Source: Prochlorococcus marinus str. MIT 1214
GTDB taxonomy: Bacteria; Cyanobacteriota; Cyanobacteriia; PCC-6307; Cyanobiaceae
Assembly (NCBI RefSeq): GCF_027359355.1
Contig: NZ_CP114777.1
Span: 1,116,001-1,180,000, forward strand
DNA length: 64,000 bases
Direction: 5' to 3'
Below, piece by piece: positions 17,038-27,673 of this stretch (position 1 is its first letter; each line of letters opens with the position of its first letter). The notes under the pieces were generated by a model. It was given only the letters and a program-made list of their open reading frames with translations, was not told the DNA's origin and did not search any database. The translations under genes and the position numbers were made by a program.

Positions 17038-20000
17038 TCATCCTGTGTTTCTCATTCCTGCAGCAATACCATTGATGGTCAACAATGCACCACGCAATAA
17101 TTCACTACGGCTATATGTACGTGAACTTTGAGTTGAGTCAATATTCATATCTTCACTAATTGGTGGTTGACGATTCTGATCTCTTAATCGTTTAAGAAGA
17201 GCAACTTGCAAAAATCCTAAAGGAACAATAGTCCTATTTCGTAGATTGACAGATAATTGCAAAGCAGGGTCTGCACTTAATAGTTTTGACTTGTCAGTGA
17301 TTTCTAAAATTAATTTTTTAGTCAAGTTATATTCTCTTGAGATAATGTCGAAAATTCCCGCGAAAGCGTCCCGATTATCATTGCCACCTAAACTAACCAT
17401 ATAATGGTGAGCAACATCTAAATCAACTTTTGAAAGTGTCATCTCAACTTTAGAAATCAACATTCTAAAAAATGGCCATCTCTGATTTAACATTCGCAAC
17501 ATCTCCATTTGGTCGGGGTCTGCCTTTAATTCAGTAGCTAAAGCAGTACCAACCCCAAACCAACTGGGCAAGAGGAAACGACTTTGAGTCCAACCAAAGA
17601 CCCATGGGATAGCACGAAGACTTGATAGGTCTTTTGCACCACTCTTTCTTCGAGCAGGACGACTAGAAATTTGTAACTTACTGATTTCTTCGATTGGAGT
17701 AACTACTTGAAAAAATTGAACCAAATCTGGATTGTCATGTACTAAAGCTCGGTAATGCGCCCTTGAACGAGCTGCAAGTCTGGTCATTAATTCATTCCAA
17801 CTTGGCGTAGCATCCAATTTATTGGTAACTAAACTATTTTGGATAACAGCTGTGGTTACAGTTTCTAGATTATATAGAGCTAATTCTGGAAGACTATATT
17901 TTGAAGCAAGGACCTCTCCTTGCTCTGTTATCTTTATACGTCCCTGAAGTGTACCACTGGGTTGAGCCAAAATAGCTTGATAAGCTGGTCCACCGCCTCT
18001 CCCTACGGACCCTCCTCTACCATGGAAAATACGTAATGAAATTCCTTGTCTACTAGCCAAGTCTTGGAGTGCTATTTGGGCCTTATGAATTTCCCAATTA
18101 CTTGAGAGAAAACCCGAATCCTTATTGCTATCAGAATATCCAAGCATTAGTTCCTGAAGAGGTTGTTTTTTCTCTCCTACTCTTGGAAGTAATTCGCGAT
18201 AAACATCTGTCTGGAGTAATGACTCCATTACAGAAGGAGCATGTTGTAAGTCCTCAACCGTTTCAAATAATGGAACAACGAGAAAATCAGCAGCTCCTAA
18301 AGTTGGATCAATTAAACCTGACTCTTTGGCTAAAAGAAGAACTTCTAATAAGTCTGATGCTGTATGACTCATTGAAATTACATACGAGCGACATATCCGA
18401 GTACCAAATTCTTTCTGAAGCCTATGAAGCATATGAAAAACTGCGATAGTTTCTTGAGTACTTTTAGACCACTCAAAAGCAGGAGGAATCAGTGGTCTTC
18501 GAGTTTTTAATTCTTTCATCAACCATTTAACTCGACTTTCTTCGTTCATCACTCCATATGACTCTGGCAGATCTAGATAGCGAGTGAGCTCATCCAATGC
18601 ATCACTATGCCGTGTGCTTTCTTGCCTAATGTCCAGACTAGCCAAAGAGAAACCAAAGATATGGACTTGATTTAACAAAGTATCTAGAGGTTCACATGTA
18701 AGATCTGTACTAACTAGACTATTTCTAATAAGTTCTAATTCATTCTTTAGTTCATCTACAGATCTATAGTGGAGAAATTCATCAAAACTATTATTAGTAG
18801 ATATCAAAGATTTTCCTTCAGGCGAAGATTGCCACCCAGCATCTGCCAACTGCTTATTACGTAATTGAGTAAGCCGTAGTCTCTCTAATGTATAGCTAAG
18901 TTTTAATCGATAAGGTTCTAATCGATATCTAGCGGCCCTTTCCTCATAGACTTCAGGGAAACGAACTCTGTCCATTTCTAATGACTCTAGCAAAGGAGAA
19001 CTTACTTGACTCCATTGCATAGATATGCTCAGTTGGTCTCTTAACTCTTGAACCGAGGCAATATACCTATCCAACATTAATTGTCTTTGATAACAAGCAG
19101 TTCTCCATGTAATTTCAGGAGTAACAGACGGATTCCCATCCCGATCTGAACCTACCCAAGAACCAAATGTACAAAAAGCTTCATTAGGAACCTCTACGTC
19201 TGGATAACTTGAAGCAAGTGCCGTGGTCAGTCTCCTTCTCAATTGAGGCATGGCATCAAACAAAACCTGCTGAAAATAATGAAGCGCATAGTCAACTTCA
19301 TCCAAAACAGTCGGTTTAAATTGATGAAGCTCATCAGTTCTCCACCAAAGTCTTATCTCCTCCTCTAATTGCAATCTAAATATTTCCTTCTCCGCTTCAG
19401 AAATTACGCTATTAGATTGAAGTTGCTGCAAAAGAGTGGCCACCCTGCGTTGCTTGTGGCGCACAGTATGTCTAACGATTTCAGTTGGATGAGCTGTAAA
19501 AACAAGACGAATATCCATTTCCCTCATCAAAGCATCAAGCTGAGCTGGAGGGACATTCAAACGACGTAATCGCTCAAACAATTGAGTAAAAGTTGCTGGA
19601 GCTGTCTGACTCGCTAAAGCTGGAGCAAATGGGTCTATTTCATAGTTACTATTCTCTAACTTCCCTTTTTCTATACTGTCTAAATAACTATCTTCTTCTA
19701 TACGTTGCTCAAGAATGTTGACCAACTGAAAGTAAAGAGAGAAAGCCCTAGCAGCAGATATCGCCTCAGCTAGATCCATTTCTGTAATCAATTGGACTAT
19801 TGCCTGTGAGGAATGATCTTGATTTGACTTGATAGGGTCACTTAATTGTTTTAAAAGCAATAATCTCTGTGTTTGCTCAGGAGGACATTCACTTCTGAGA
19901 ACTGTTTTCCATAGATCCTCAACCAGTTCAAGCCTTTGTTGCAATAAATATCCAGGATCTTGATCCTCAACACATACTGTCGAGGGATTAGAGATTTTTT

Positions 20001-20058
20001 CGTTAGAAGGATTTTTCAACATAAACTTATTATGAGGCAGTTCTACCGACTTAGTCAC
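17038..20058 (-). CDS. ppc: Phosphoenolpyruvate carboxylase
   Basis: Cytoplasmic enzyme fixing bicarbonate onto PEP to give oxaloacetate, the main anaplerotic entry to the incomplete cyanobacterial TCA cycle. The 1006-aa product is slightly longer than most bacterial forms because of a low-complexity N-terminus. Catalytic landmarks are visible: [41 protein letters not shown] and a C-terminal ending in MRNTG, the conserved carboxylase tail. The start is GTG overlapping the gshA stop (GTGA); an ATG 12 codons later is a less coupled alternative. Confidence 0.97.
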   Translation of the reverse strand: MTKSVELPHNKFMLKNPSNEKISNPSTVCVEDQDPGYLLQQRLELVEDLWKTVLRSECPPEQTQRLLLLKQLSDPIKSNQDHSSQAIVQLITEMDLAEAISAARAFSLYFQLVNILEQRIEEDSYLDSIEKGKLENSNYEIDPFAPALASQTAPATFTQLFERLRRLNVPPAQLDALMREMDIRLVFTAHPTEIVRHTVRHKQRRVATLLQQLQSNSVISEAEKEIFRLQLEEEIRLWWRTDELHQFKPTVLDEVDYALHYFQQVLFDAMPQLRRRLTTALASSYPDVEVPNEAFCTFGSWVGSDRDGNPSVTPEITWRTACYQRQLMLDRYIASVQELRDQLSISMQWSQVSSPLLESLEMDRVRFPEVYEERAARYRLEPYRLKLSYTLERLRLTQLRNKQLADAGWQSSPEGKSLISTNNSFDEFLHYRSVDELKNELELIRNSLVSTDLTCEPLDTLLNQVHIFGFSLASLDIRQESTRHSDALDELTRYLDLPESYGVMNEESRVKWLMKELKTRRPLIPPAFEWSKSTQETIAVFHMLHRLQKEFGTRICRSYVISMSHTASDLLEVLLLAKESGLIDPTLGAADFLVVPLFETVEDLQHAPSVMESLLQTDVYRELLPRVGEKKQPLQELMLGYSDSNKDSGFLSSNWEIHKAQIALQDLASRQGISLRIFHGRGGSVGRGGGPAYQAILAQPSGTLQGRIKITEQGEVLASKYSLPELALYNLETVTTAVIQNSLVTNKLDATPSWNELMTRLAARSRAHYRALVHDNPDLVQFFQVVTPIEEISKLQISSRPARRKSGAKDLSSLRAIPWVFGWTQSRFLLPSWFGVGTALATELKADPDQMEMLRMLNQRWPFFRMLISKVEMTLSKVDLDVAHHYMVSLGGNDNRDAFAGIFDIISREYNLTKKLILEITDKSKLLSADPALQLSVNLRNRTIVPLGFLQVALLKRLRDQNRQPPISEDMNIDSTQSSRTYSRSELLRGALLTINGIAAGMRNTG

Positions 20059-21197
20059 TTATGGGTTGAATTTATTTGAATGAAATTGTTCTCCTCTCGT
20101 TCCATTTCAGCAATACCATGCTGCAGTAAAGACTGAATTGATTCTCCCTTGCAATAAGAATTAAGCCATATCATTGATTGATTTCCATTTGTCAAAACAG
20201 ATTCAATAGGTTTAAGTAACTTACACATATCAAGCTCCTTAGCCAAAGGAGTTACATCTAAAAGAATTTCCTTTATCCAATCCCGACAGTTGATTTGCTT
20301 CCCATTTTTCCAATGATATAAATTTGCATCAAGACTAGATTTAGCTGCAATCAAATCATTTTTATCAGCCAAAATAGCCAATTCTTCTTTTGTTTTAGAG
20401 CTTGCCTCAATTGGATCAAATTTTTTCATATTATTTTTGAGATTAATAATTCTTAGCTCAACTAACGCAGTAATAGCTAAAAGCAAATCAACGTCAGTAA
20501 CTAAATCACAGATCCTGAGCTCTAATCGATTTAAAATATGGGGCCTCTCCGGACCATTTGGCCTTACTGATGTCCACAGATGTCTTTCATTTTGCATATT
20601 GCCATGACTTAGTTGCTCTTCCACCCATTCCACATAGTGTGAGTGATCTACAAAAATAGGGACATTGGAGGGTGTCTTAGGGAATTGTACCCATCTTTGA
20701 GAATGTGCACCCGTTGCATGTCCGTCTAAGAAAGGAGAACTCGCACTTAACGCAAGAAATAATGATGCCTCACATCGAACCAAGCGAAGGGCCGAAAAAA
20801 GTAAGGATAAATTTTCAATACCTAAATTGATGTGAATGCTTGCTGTTACAACGTTCGTCCCATAATTTTTTTCGATAAATGAGTGATAAGAATTTGCTGA
20901 ATCTGACCTTTCAAAAATTTTTGTATTGCCAAGACTAAGTGTGCTTCCTGGCAGAATTGTAAGTTGTTGGGAATCAAGCCATTTCCTAAGTTTTTGTCTT
21001 GGTAGTAAGAGTGCATGTTTTAAAACAGCATATCTTTGATCTGGGACAGTTATGTATTCCAGATTTCTTTGATCCGGTTCTTTAACAAAATCTGATAGAT
21101 CCTCAGTAATAGCAGATGCAACACCTACATTTTTACCAGCATATGTACCAGTAAAAAGTTCCACTTCAAACCCCTTTAACAGCATAAAGTTGGTCAT
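20055..21197 (-). CDS. gshA: Glutamate-cysteine ligase, cyanobacterial type
   Basis: First step of glutathione synthesis. The 380-aa product belongs to the cyanobacterial ligase group, recognisable by [15 protein letters not shown] at the start, [12 protein letters not shown], and the active-site region [11 protein letters not shown] and [13 protein letters not shown]. The ATG at 21195-21197 is chosen because it overlaps the trpE stop (ATGA), giving coupling; a further upstream TTG-like extension adds no conserved residues. Its own stop overlaps the ppc start (GTGA). Co-expression of trpE, gshA and ppc has no obvious pathway logic beyond shared glutamate or carbon-nitrogen supply. Confidence 0.9.
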   Translation of the reverse strand: MTNFMLLKGFEVELFTGTYAGKNVGVASAITEDLSDFVKEPDQRNLEYITVPDQRYAVLKHALLLPRQKLRKWLDSQQLTILPGSTLSLGNTKIFERSDSANSYHSFIEKNYGTNVVTASIHINLGIENLSLLFSALRLVRCEASLFLALSASSPFLDGHATGAHSQRWVQFPKTPSNVPIFVDHSHYVEWVEEQLSHGNMQNERHLWTSVRPNGPERPHILNRLELRICDLVTDVDLLLAITALVELRIINLKNNMKKFDPIEASSKTKEELAILADKNDLIAAKSSLDANLYHWKNGKQINCRDWIKEILLDVTPLAKELDMCKLLKPIESVLTNGNQSMIWLNSYCKGESIQSLLQHGIAEMEREENNFIQINSTHK

Positions 21198-22714
21198 AAA
21201 TCCTGGGGTTCTAAGCAAGCTAAAGCAGTAAACATTCCTTTCGCTTTATTTAAAGTTTCTTGATATTCATTAGAAGAAATCGAATCTGCAACAACCCCTG
21301 CCCCCGCTTGTACTTGAACAGTAAAATCGTTTTTATTTGTCTTGCGAACAACCATTGTTCTTATAGTAATAGCTGTATTCAATGCTCCATTTAAATCCAT
21401 AGATCCATAAACTCCTGAATAAGGACCTCTACGTTGTTTTTCTAATTGATTGATTAATTGCATTGCTCTTATCTTTGGGGCTCCACTAACTGTCCCAGCA
21501 GGGAAAGAAGCAATTAACAAGTCCCAAACATCCTTTCCTTTTTTTAAAATTCCCTCAACCTCACTGACTATGTGCATTACATGCGAATATTTTTCAATAA
21601 CCATTAATTCTTTTACAAAAACACTCCCTGGGGAACAAACTCGCCCTAAATCATTTCGACCTAGATCTACTAACATGACATGCTCAGCTCTTTCTTTGGG
21701 ATCTTTTAAAAGATCTGTCTCTAGCGCTACATCTTCCAAATCATTTTTACCTCTAGGACGTGTACCTGCAATTGGCCTCAAACTTGTTTGAATTCCCTTT
21801 TCTGTTTGTTGGGCCTTGACCATTACCTCTGGACTAGAACCAATAAGTTGCCAGTCTCCAAAGTCAAAAAATGCCATAAATGGAGAGGGATTTACCATCC
21901 TCAGGCTGCGATACAATTCAAAAGGTTTTCGCATTACAGTCGACTCCAATTTTTGACTTAGAACTAGCTGAAAAATATCACCTTGTTTAATAAATTCTTT
22001 GGCTACTTCAACACCATTTTCAAATTCACTTTTTGATATATTCATAGTCATATCAAGTGATCTATTCGCTTTCTCATTCCACTTTAAAGACTTTATAGGC
22101 TTTAAAGGAGAGTCCATTAAATCTTGAAGTTCATTGATTTGTTCACGCGCAATTTCATAAGCTTTATGAGAAGAAACTCCATCACTTAGATTTCCATATG
22201 CAACAGCTGTTATGAGACGTTTGACTTGATCAAAAATAAGAATTTTATCCATAAACATCCAAATACCATCAGGCAAGTCTTGATCAGATAATTCATAGGT
22301 AGGTACTGAGGGTTCAATCCATTGAATTAATTCGTATCCCCACATTCCAAAAAGTTGTCCAAGTTGTGGCAAACCAGACAAAGAAACAGATTTATAAGGC
22401 TCAAGCATTTGCCTCAGAATTTCAATTGGATTTCCATGAAACTTTTCTTGTTTTCCATTCCTCCAGCATCTTGTCAATTCATCACCCCTTACTATCACCT
22501 GCCACAGAGGATCTGATGCAACCACACTCCATCTACCTATAGTTTCCCCACCCTCTACTGATTCAAGCAATACACCAGGAGGACCAATATCACCAACTTT
22601 CAGCCAGGTTGTAAGAGGAGTTTCTAAATCTGCCGGCCAACTTTTTGCCAAGGGGATATAGGTGGCCCCCTTGGAGGCTGACAAAAGAAATTCTTCCTTA
22701 TCTAAGCTAAGCAT
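21194..22714 (-). CDS. trpE: Anthranilate synthase component I
   Basis: Chorismate plus glutamine-derived ammonia to anthranilate, first committed step of tryptophan synthesis. The 506-aa product has the feedback-binding N-terminal part and the chorismate-binding domain with LRPIAGTRPRG, LVDLGRNDLGRV and SGAPKIRAMQLI. The ATG at 22712-22714 (MLSLDKEEF) is preferred over a TTG seven codons upstream. The glutamine amidotransferase partner TrpG is not in the window. It follows psaD by 61 bases and heads a set of four genes with overlapping or touching ends. Confidence 0.95.
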   Translation of the reverse strand: MLSLDKEEFLLSASKGATYIPLAKSWPADLETPLTTWLKVGDIGPPGVLLESVEGGETIGRWSVVASDPLWQVIVRGDELTRCWRNGKQEKFHGNPIEILRQMLEPYKSVSLSGLPQLGQLFGMWGYELIQWIEPSVPTYELSDQDLPDGIWMFMDKILIFDQVKRLITAVAYGNLSDGVSSHKAYEIAREQINELQDLMDSPLKPIKSLKWNEKANRSLDMTMNISKSEFENGVEVAKEFIKQGDIFQLVLSQKLESTVMRKPFELYRSLRMVNPSPFMAFFDFGDWQLIGSSPEVMVKAQQTEKGIQTSLRPIAGTRPRGKNDLEDVALETDLLKDPKERAEHVMLVDLGRNDLGRVCSPGSVFVKELMVIEKYSHVMHIVSEVEGILKKGKDVWDLLIASFPAGTVSGAPKIRAMQLINQLEKQRRGPYSGVYGSMDLNGALNTAITIRTMVVRKTNKNDFTVQVQAGAGVVADSISSNEYQETLNKAKGMFTALACLEPQDL

Positions 22715-22775
22715 GACTGCATAATGGCAGCCCAATATATAGATTTAAAGGGGGCAAAAGTTTAAATTGAATAAC

Positions 22776-23201
22776 TTATGCATCGTACGTTTTCTTACCG
22801 CTAAATTTCAAACTTGCAGGATTAGGATTTTCTCCAATGCGTCTATTGTTATAGCCTTCTTTTAAGCGGCCCTCATTAGGCTTCTCAGAGAAAACCCCAT
22901 CTTTAGGGAAAAGTAATTCTCTATCTCCTCCAGGATAAATTCTATAAATTTTACTTGTTTCAATTCTTGGCTTAAATCCTCTCAGTTGAGTATTCAAAGC
23001 AAAACACTGTTCTTTCCTAGCAAAGTACATAAGATTATCACCCTCATGCATTACTGCAGCTCCTCCAGTTGGAAGTTCAAAAACCTCTGAAGTTTTGCTT
23101 GTCCATGTAATTGCATATTTTTCTTCGGTTTCAGCAGAGTTTAATAATCCTCCAGTGCTACCAATGTGCTTTGGAAGTGTTCCAGGTAATACTTCGGTCA
23201 T
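22776..23201 (-). CDS. psaD: Photosystem I reaction center subunit II (PsaD)
   Basis: Stromal/cytoplasmic-face subunit that docks ferredoxin on photosystem I and stabilises PsaC. The 141-aa product has the family blocks [20 protein letters not shown] and [20 protein letters not shown], and [21 protein letters not shown] toward the C-terminus, with the basic patches expected for ferredoxin docking. ATG start. It lies between a kinase-like regulator gene (120 bases upstream) and trpE. A separate promoter in the 120-base gap is expected given how strongly psaD is normally expressed. Confidence 0.98.
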   Translation of the reverse strand: MTEVLPGTLPKHIGSTGGLLNSAETEEKYAITWTSKTSEVFELPTGGAAVMHEGDNLMYFARKEQCFALNTQLRGFKPRIETSKIYRIYPGGDRELLFPKDGVFSEKPNEGRLKEGYNNRRIGENPNPASLKFSGKKTYDA

Positions 23202-23321
23202 GCTTTTAATTAAAACAACTTATTCTTTATATTTTTAAATTAGCACTTTATTTTGTGCCTTTTGACTCATTTCACGTCAACTTCACACGCGTCAACATTA
23301 ACCTTAAAGATCAAATTCTTT

Positions 23322-24689
23322 TTATTCAGAAATAGGAAAAAATATCGTAATTCCACTATCCCGCCTATTAGTAAGACGGCCACCAAGACTTTTTAAAAGC
23401 CTTTGAGTAGCAGCCTGACTCAGCTGCAAATTGCCTGTAGATGGATTCCAACTCAGTACTGGTCCAATTTCTTCATTGGAAACACTCTCTGACCCTCCAG
23501 AATGAGTAGAAGTAGAAAGCTGAGTTAAGATTTGAAGCTTTAGTCTTTGCCCTGCTGCCCTTAATTTTAAAGTTAACTCCCCACCCGCTTGCAACCCACG
23601 ACTATTCCTGTCAATAAGACCGGTCAACATTAATTCAAGTCCTTCTGAATCACTCAAAACTTTTGGTAAATCAGGTGTGATATCAAGAATAAGTTTCAAC
23701 CCTTTTCGCTCTAATTGATTCCGCCACACAGGGGAAAGCATTGTTATCATTTTGCCTAAATCAGTTAAAGCTAAATTTGTTTGCTCAGGCTTACTTCTCT
23801 CAAGCTCAACAGCATTAAAAATCAAACCAAAACGATCAATTTGTTCGGTACATTCAATATCTATTTGCTTCAAACGGGTTTCAACCACTTTGGGCAAATC
23901 TTTCTTTCTTAGAAGAGATCTTATTAGTGTTCTTATTGTCGCCAATGGGGTTCTAATTTCATGTGTTAAAGCCTCTAGCAAAGAAATTTCAGTATTTTTT
24001 GAACTTGAATTGTGATCATTAATTAAACTATCTGGCAAAGTTTGAATATTTAAACTGGGAGCGATATCTGCTAGTCGTTGAGAAAGTAGAGGCCAAAAAA
24101 CTTTAGATAAATCATCATTTGTTTTCAGCTGTCCCATCTCTTCAAGTGCGTTTCGGAGATTATTTGCTTGTTCAACATTTTCTGTATTCAATCTATTGTC
24201 CAGTAATGTCAAAAGATCACTCAAAGTTTCAGGATCACTGCGCATTAATAATTTTCTCTCCTGAGATTTACCATCTAGAGCTAACGCAATTTGAATTTCA
24301 GGAGTAATGACTACTAGCAATGGATCATTTCCATCTTCCTCCAAAAGAGTCAGGCGCTCATAGCCTGACGAATCATTGTGTAAATCCTGCGAAACTGATT
24401 GGCTAGGAGGCAACATACCCATAGAAGGATTTGTAAGGCTTAACAAATCCTTTGGCGCCCACACCCATCCTTGAAATTGCCTAAGTAATTTAGGTTCGTA
24501 TAATGCAGGTAAAGGTGAAGACAACCATAAACCTCTTGTAAGGTTCATTGGTAGCAAGATATCTGATTGAAGAGTGTCAAGAGCTGCCCACCACATTCTC
24601 CTAACTGCAGACTCACTGCATGTTGCGTTAGGGACACCCTGAGCCATCCTTTCTTGTAAATCTTTAATAGTTACTAGAGGAGTGGTCAC
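23322..24689 (-). CDS. Histidine-kinase-like regulator with intact H-box but no clear ATP-binding boxes
   Basis: A soluble 455-aa protein without membrane segments. A central HisKA dimerisation helix carries the phosphoacceptor box ALTHEIRTPLATIR (His243). The following region has only a weak N-box counterpart (LMLTGLIDRNSRGLQAGGE), and neither DxGxG nor a second glycine box is visible before the LLKSLGGRLTNRRDSGITIFF end, which resembles the last strand of the ATPase fold. Catalysis may be lost, making it an acceptor or scaffold. The GTG start is chosen because GGAGGA lies four bases before it; a TTG four codons earlier is in frame. Located upstream of psaD. Confidence 0.72.
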   Translation of the reverse strand: MTTPLVTIKDLQERMAQGVPNATCSESAVRRMWWAALDTLQSDILLPMNLTRGLWLSSPLPALYEPKLLRQFQGWVWAPKDLLSLTNPSMGMLPPSQSVSQDLHNDSSGYERLTLLEEDGNDPLLVVITPEIQIALALDGKSQERKLLMRSDPETLSDLLTLLDNRLNTENVEQANNLRNALEEMGQLKTNDDLSKVFWPLLSQRLADIAPSLNIQTLPDSLINDHNSSSKNTEISLLEALTHEIRTPLATIRTLIRSLLRKKDLPKVVETRLKQIDIECTEQIDRFGLIFNAVELERSKPEQTNLALTDLGKMITMLSPVWRNQLERKGLKLILDITPDLPKVLSDSEGLELMLTGLIDRNSRGLQAGGELTLKLRAAGQRLKLQILTQLSTSTHSGGSESVSNEEIGPVLSWNPSTGNLQLSQAATQRLLKSLGGRLTNRRDSGITIFFPISE

Positions 24690-25123
24690 AAATTCCTCCA
24701 AACCTCATACAAACCTTTAAATCCATTTGAATGATTAGATTTTAAAGGGTGAAAAAGCATAGAAAGTGAAGTTTCAACTAGTGAAGGTGCCTTAGCTGAC
24801 TATCTTTAAATAGATAGATCGAGAATTTGTCAGTCAATCAATTTAATAGTCAAAAGTCTCTTTGGACAAATTAAGCTTATGGAAGCTATTTCGTCTATGA
24901 GTAAGGATTAGTAAGGGGAATCAAAGTCTTATGAATCCTAATTTGTTGATATTAACCAATTGAATTAAACTAATGTTTAATATGAAAGTGAGGATTCCTT
25001 CCTTTACATAGATACAAAAACTTCACCTCAAGATGGTAATGAAGAATTAATGATACCTAGTCTCTAAATTTTACTCTGACTCCATTAATGCGTTTACAAA
25101 TACATATAAGCAAAAGTATCTAA
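24690..25123. other. 434-base intergenic stretch with a possible structured element at 24911-25007
   Basis: No plausible coding frame is present. A long-range inverted repeat pairs GTAAGGGGAATC (24911-24922) with GATTCCTTCCTTTAC (24993-25007) allowing two small bulges, and encloses a perfect hairpin ATTAAAC-TAAT-GTTTAAT (24964-24981). A second nested repeat, CTGAC/GTCAG around TATCT/AGATA, lies near 24797-24834. Neither ends in a T-run. It separates rodA (upstream) from the histidine-kinase-like gene (downstream), both minus strand. A small RNA or a leader is possible; direction cannot be assigned. Confidence 0.35.
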
Positions 25124-26398
25124 TCAAAGATTTTTTCTAATTGACTGGCCTCGTCTAGAGACAGATAAACAAAAGCCGAGACTTATAAAATTAACAAGTA
25201 ATGCAGTTCTGCCATAGCTCATAAAAGGTAATGGAATCCCAGTTACAGGGCCAAGGCCAATAGTCATAAATATATTCACCATAATTTGAAAGATAAACAT
25301 TGATGCTATTCCAATAACAATCAAAGATTCAAAATCAGTACGCGCCTCAATAGCTATCTTTATTAATCGAAAAATTAGAATAAAAAATAAAAATAAGACT
25401 AACAAAGCTCCTAAAAAACCTACCTCTTCTCCCAGAGCGCTAAAAATAAAATCAGTGTGTTGCTCTGGGATGAATTTTAATTTAGTTAATTGGCCTTGCA
25501 TCAGACCAGATCCAAACAACCCTCCAGATCCAATTCCTATTTTGCTTTGAAGCATATGATATCCACCACCTAATGGATCTTTACTAGGATTAAGAAAAAG
25601 AATTAGTCGATCTTTTTGATAATCTCTTAAAACTGTTTCCCAAAACCAAGGAGCAATCTTTGCTATTAGCAAATGGGAAAAAATAACAAATAATGTTAAT
25701 ATTTTGTTTCGGTTTGGCAGAGACTTATAAGACAAAAAACCAATTATTGGAATCCATATAACAAGTCCTAATTGATATGTATTTGACAATAATCCTGTAA
25801 CCAAACTAGCCAAAACAATAAATGCCCATTCATATGGCATACCTGACCAATACAGCATTCCAAGAAGTATGGCTCCAAAAACAAGAGATGTTCCAAGGTC
25901 AGGTTGTATGAAAACCAAAATCCAAGGGAAAAAAGAAACTAATAAAGGTTTAATTAACTGAGATAAATCAGAAAACCTATTTCGATCTAAAATAGAAGCC
26001 AAGACAAGTATTAAGGTTAATTTTGTAAATTCCGATGGCTGAATATTCAATCCAGCAAAGCTCAACCATCTTTGTGCACCAAGAGCAGAAGTGCCACTAA
26101 AACTTACATACAAAAGTATTAAAATAGTAAAAAAATAAATTAGTTTAATATATTTCCTTAAATCTTGCAAAGGAAGTTGAGCTAAAAAATAAACAATTAA
26201 TGTCCCTACATAAGCTACGATTAAATGTTGATACCAATCTGTTATTCCAAGATTTCTTTGAGTACTTGCTATTAAGAAACATGATAAATGTACTAAAATA
26301 AGAGGTACAATCCAAATTATAAAATCTATATCTTTCCAAATTTTTTTATTTCTAACTATTTTAAAAGTAGATAGTTGATTGCGGCCAAAACCCATCAT
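25124..26398 (-). CDS. rodA: Rod-shape-determining peptidoglycan polymerase RodA
   Basis: SEDS-family membrane glycosyltransferase that polymerises lipid II during elongation. The 424-aa product has about ten membrane segments, the conserved WLSFAGLNIQPSEFTKL near residues 105-125, the QPDLGTSLVF block, and GIGSGGLFGSGLMQGQLTKL and FIPEQHTDFIFSALGEE in the large extracellular loop, including the catalytic-type Asp. The family C-terminus PFMSYGRTALLVNFISLG is present. Its ATG lies 9 bases after the mrp stop, so the two are likely co-transcribed. A paralogous FtsW would be expected elsewhere. Confidence 0.93.
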   Translation of the reverse strand: MMGFGRNQLSTFKIVRNKKIWKDIDFIIWIVPLILVHLSCFLIASTQRNLGITDWYQHLIVAYVGTLIVYFLAQLPLQDLRKYIKLIYFFTILILLYVSFSGTSALGAQRWLSFAGLNIQPSEFTKLTLILVLASILDRNRFSDLSQLIKPLLVSFFPWILVFIQPDLGTSLVFGAILLGMLYWSGMPYEWAFIVLASLVTGLLSNTYQLGLVIWIPIIGFLSYKSLPNRNKILTLFVIFSHLLIAKIAPWFWETVLRDYQKDRLILFLNPSKDPLGGGYHMLQSKIGIGSGGLFGSGLMQGQLTKLKFIPEQHTDFIFSALGEEVGFLGALLVLFLFFILIFRLIKIAIEARTDFESLIVIGIASMFIFQIMVNIFMTIGLGPVTGIPLPFMSYGRTALLVNFISLGFCLSVSRRGQSIRKNL

Positions 26399-26407
26399 TA
26401 ATTGAAA

Positions 26408-27493
26408 TCACTGTTTAACAGATAATGCATTGCATAAAGTTCCAGCAAGTTCTAAAAATACTTTCGCAGTGATTGAATCTCGAGATGTATGGACCACTGG
26501 CAGATCCTTTCCTGTACCCGAATAAGTATCTGACTCTATTGGTATCTGAGAGAGTAAAGGAACATGATTTTCTTTGGCTAATTGATTACCACCACCTGAA
26601 CCAAAAATCTCATATGATTTTTCTGGCTGGTCTGGAGGGATAAAATATGTCATATTTTCGATTACTCCGAGTACAGGAATATTCATTTGTTTAAACATTG
26701 CCAACCCCCTTCTTGAGTCTTGAAGAGATACATTTTGTGGAGTTGTGACTATTATCACACCTGCCATTGGAACTGCCTGGGCTAAAGAGATCTGAGCATC
26801 TCCGGTCCCAGGAGGCAGATCTACTATTAAAAAATCACGTTCCCCCCATGAAGCTTGATATAAAAATTGTCTAATGATTCCATTAAGCATTGGTCCACGC
26901 CAAATTACTGGCTGGTTTTGATCAATTAATAATCCCATTGAAACCATTCCAATTCCACATGTCTCAATAGGAATAATCTTTTGCTCTGCACCAGAGCCAC
27001 TTACTTCAGGAGTTATTTCGCTAACACCAAGCATATAAGGGATATTTGGTCCATAGACATCAGCATCAAGCAACCCAACCTTGAAACCCTTTTGACTAAG
27101 GGCGCAAGCCAAATTCACAGCGACAGTACTTTTACCTACGCCGCCTTTACCGCTACTTATGGCGATAACATGTTTCACTTTTGGTATTGGAGTTAATCCC
27201 TGAGATTGTCCACCATGTCCGGCTTGACCAATAGGAGACTCCTCAGATGGTGAAGCATTACCTATTTCAATTTGTACTTCTTCTATATCTTCCAAGAACT
27301 TGATGCTTTCTCTAATATCATTTGCTATTTGACTTCTTTGAGGTATCGCAAAATTAGGGAGAGTTAATCTCACAACAATTTTCGGAGGCTTTACTGAGAC
27401 TATTTCCAGCCATCCAAGTTCAACAATAGAACGTTCACTCCCGACATCTTTGACTGAATTAAACGCTTGTAAAACCTTCTCGTTGGTTTTCAT
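26408..27493 (-). CDS. mrp: Mrp/NBP35-type iron-sulfur cluster carrier ATPase
   Basis: P-loop ATPase (ApbC/Mrp family) that holds and delivers Fe-S clusters. The 361-aa product has an N-terminal FeS-assembly-like domain (residues 1-85), a Gly/Ser linker, the deviant Walker A GKGGVGKST (115-123), DADVYGPNIP, and DLPPGTGDAQ. The CxxC pair that many Mrp proteins use to hold a cluster is not evident near the C-terminus, where ENMTYFIPPDQPEKSYEIFG replaces it; this is a common cyanobacterial state as far as I recall. Upstream of rodA. Possible role in supplying photosystem I or NDH-1 clusters is inference. Confidence 0.92.
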   Translation of the reverse strand: MKTNEKVLQAFNSVKDVGSERSIVELGWLEIVSVKPPKIVVRLTLPNFAIPQRSQIANDIRESIKFLEDIEEVQIEIGNASPSEESPIGQAGHGGQSQGLTPIPKVKHVIAISSGKGGVGKSTVAVNLACALSQKGFKVGLLDADVYGPNIPYMLGVSEITPEVSGSGAEQKIIPIETCGIGMVSMGLLIDQNQPVIWRGPMLNGIIRQFLYQASWGERDFLIVDLPPGTGDAQISLAQAVPMAGVIIVTTPQNVSLQDSRRGLAMFKQMNIPVLGVIENMTYFIPPDQPEKSYEIFGSGGGNQLAKENHVPLLSQIPIESDTYSGTGKDLPVVHTSRDSITAKVFLELAGTLCNALSVKQ

Positions 27494-27673
27494 TCTTAAT
27501 TTCTATTAGTTCAAATGATAGTAAAAAAATCGACCCATATTCCACCTCATTCTCCAATGATATTGCCTTTAGTAATAAGTAAAAACTATTCGCAATACAA
27601 ACTTTTCCAATATTGGTGTGAAATTTGCATCATTTGAAAGTATTTTTTTAAGGACAGCAAAATACAATTAATT

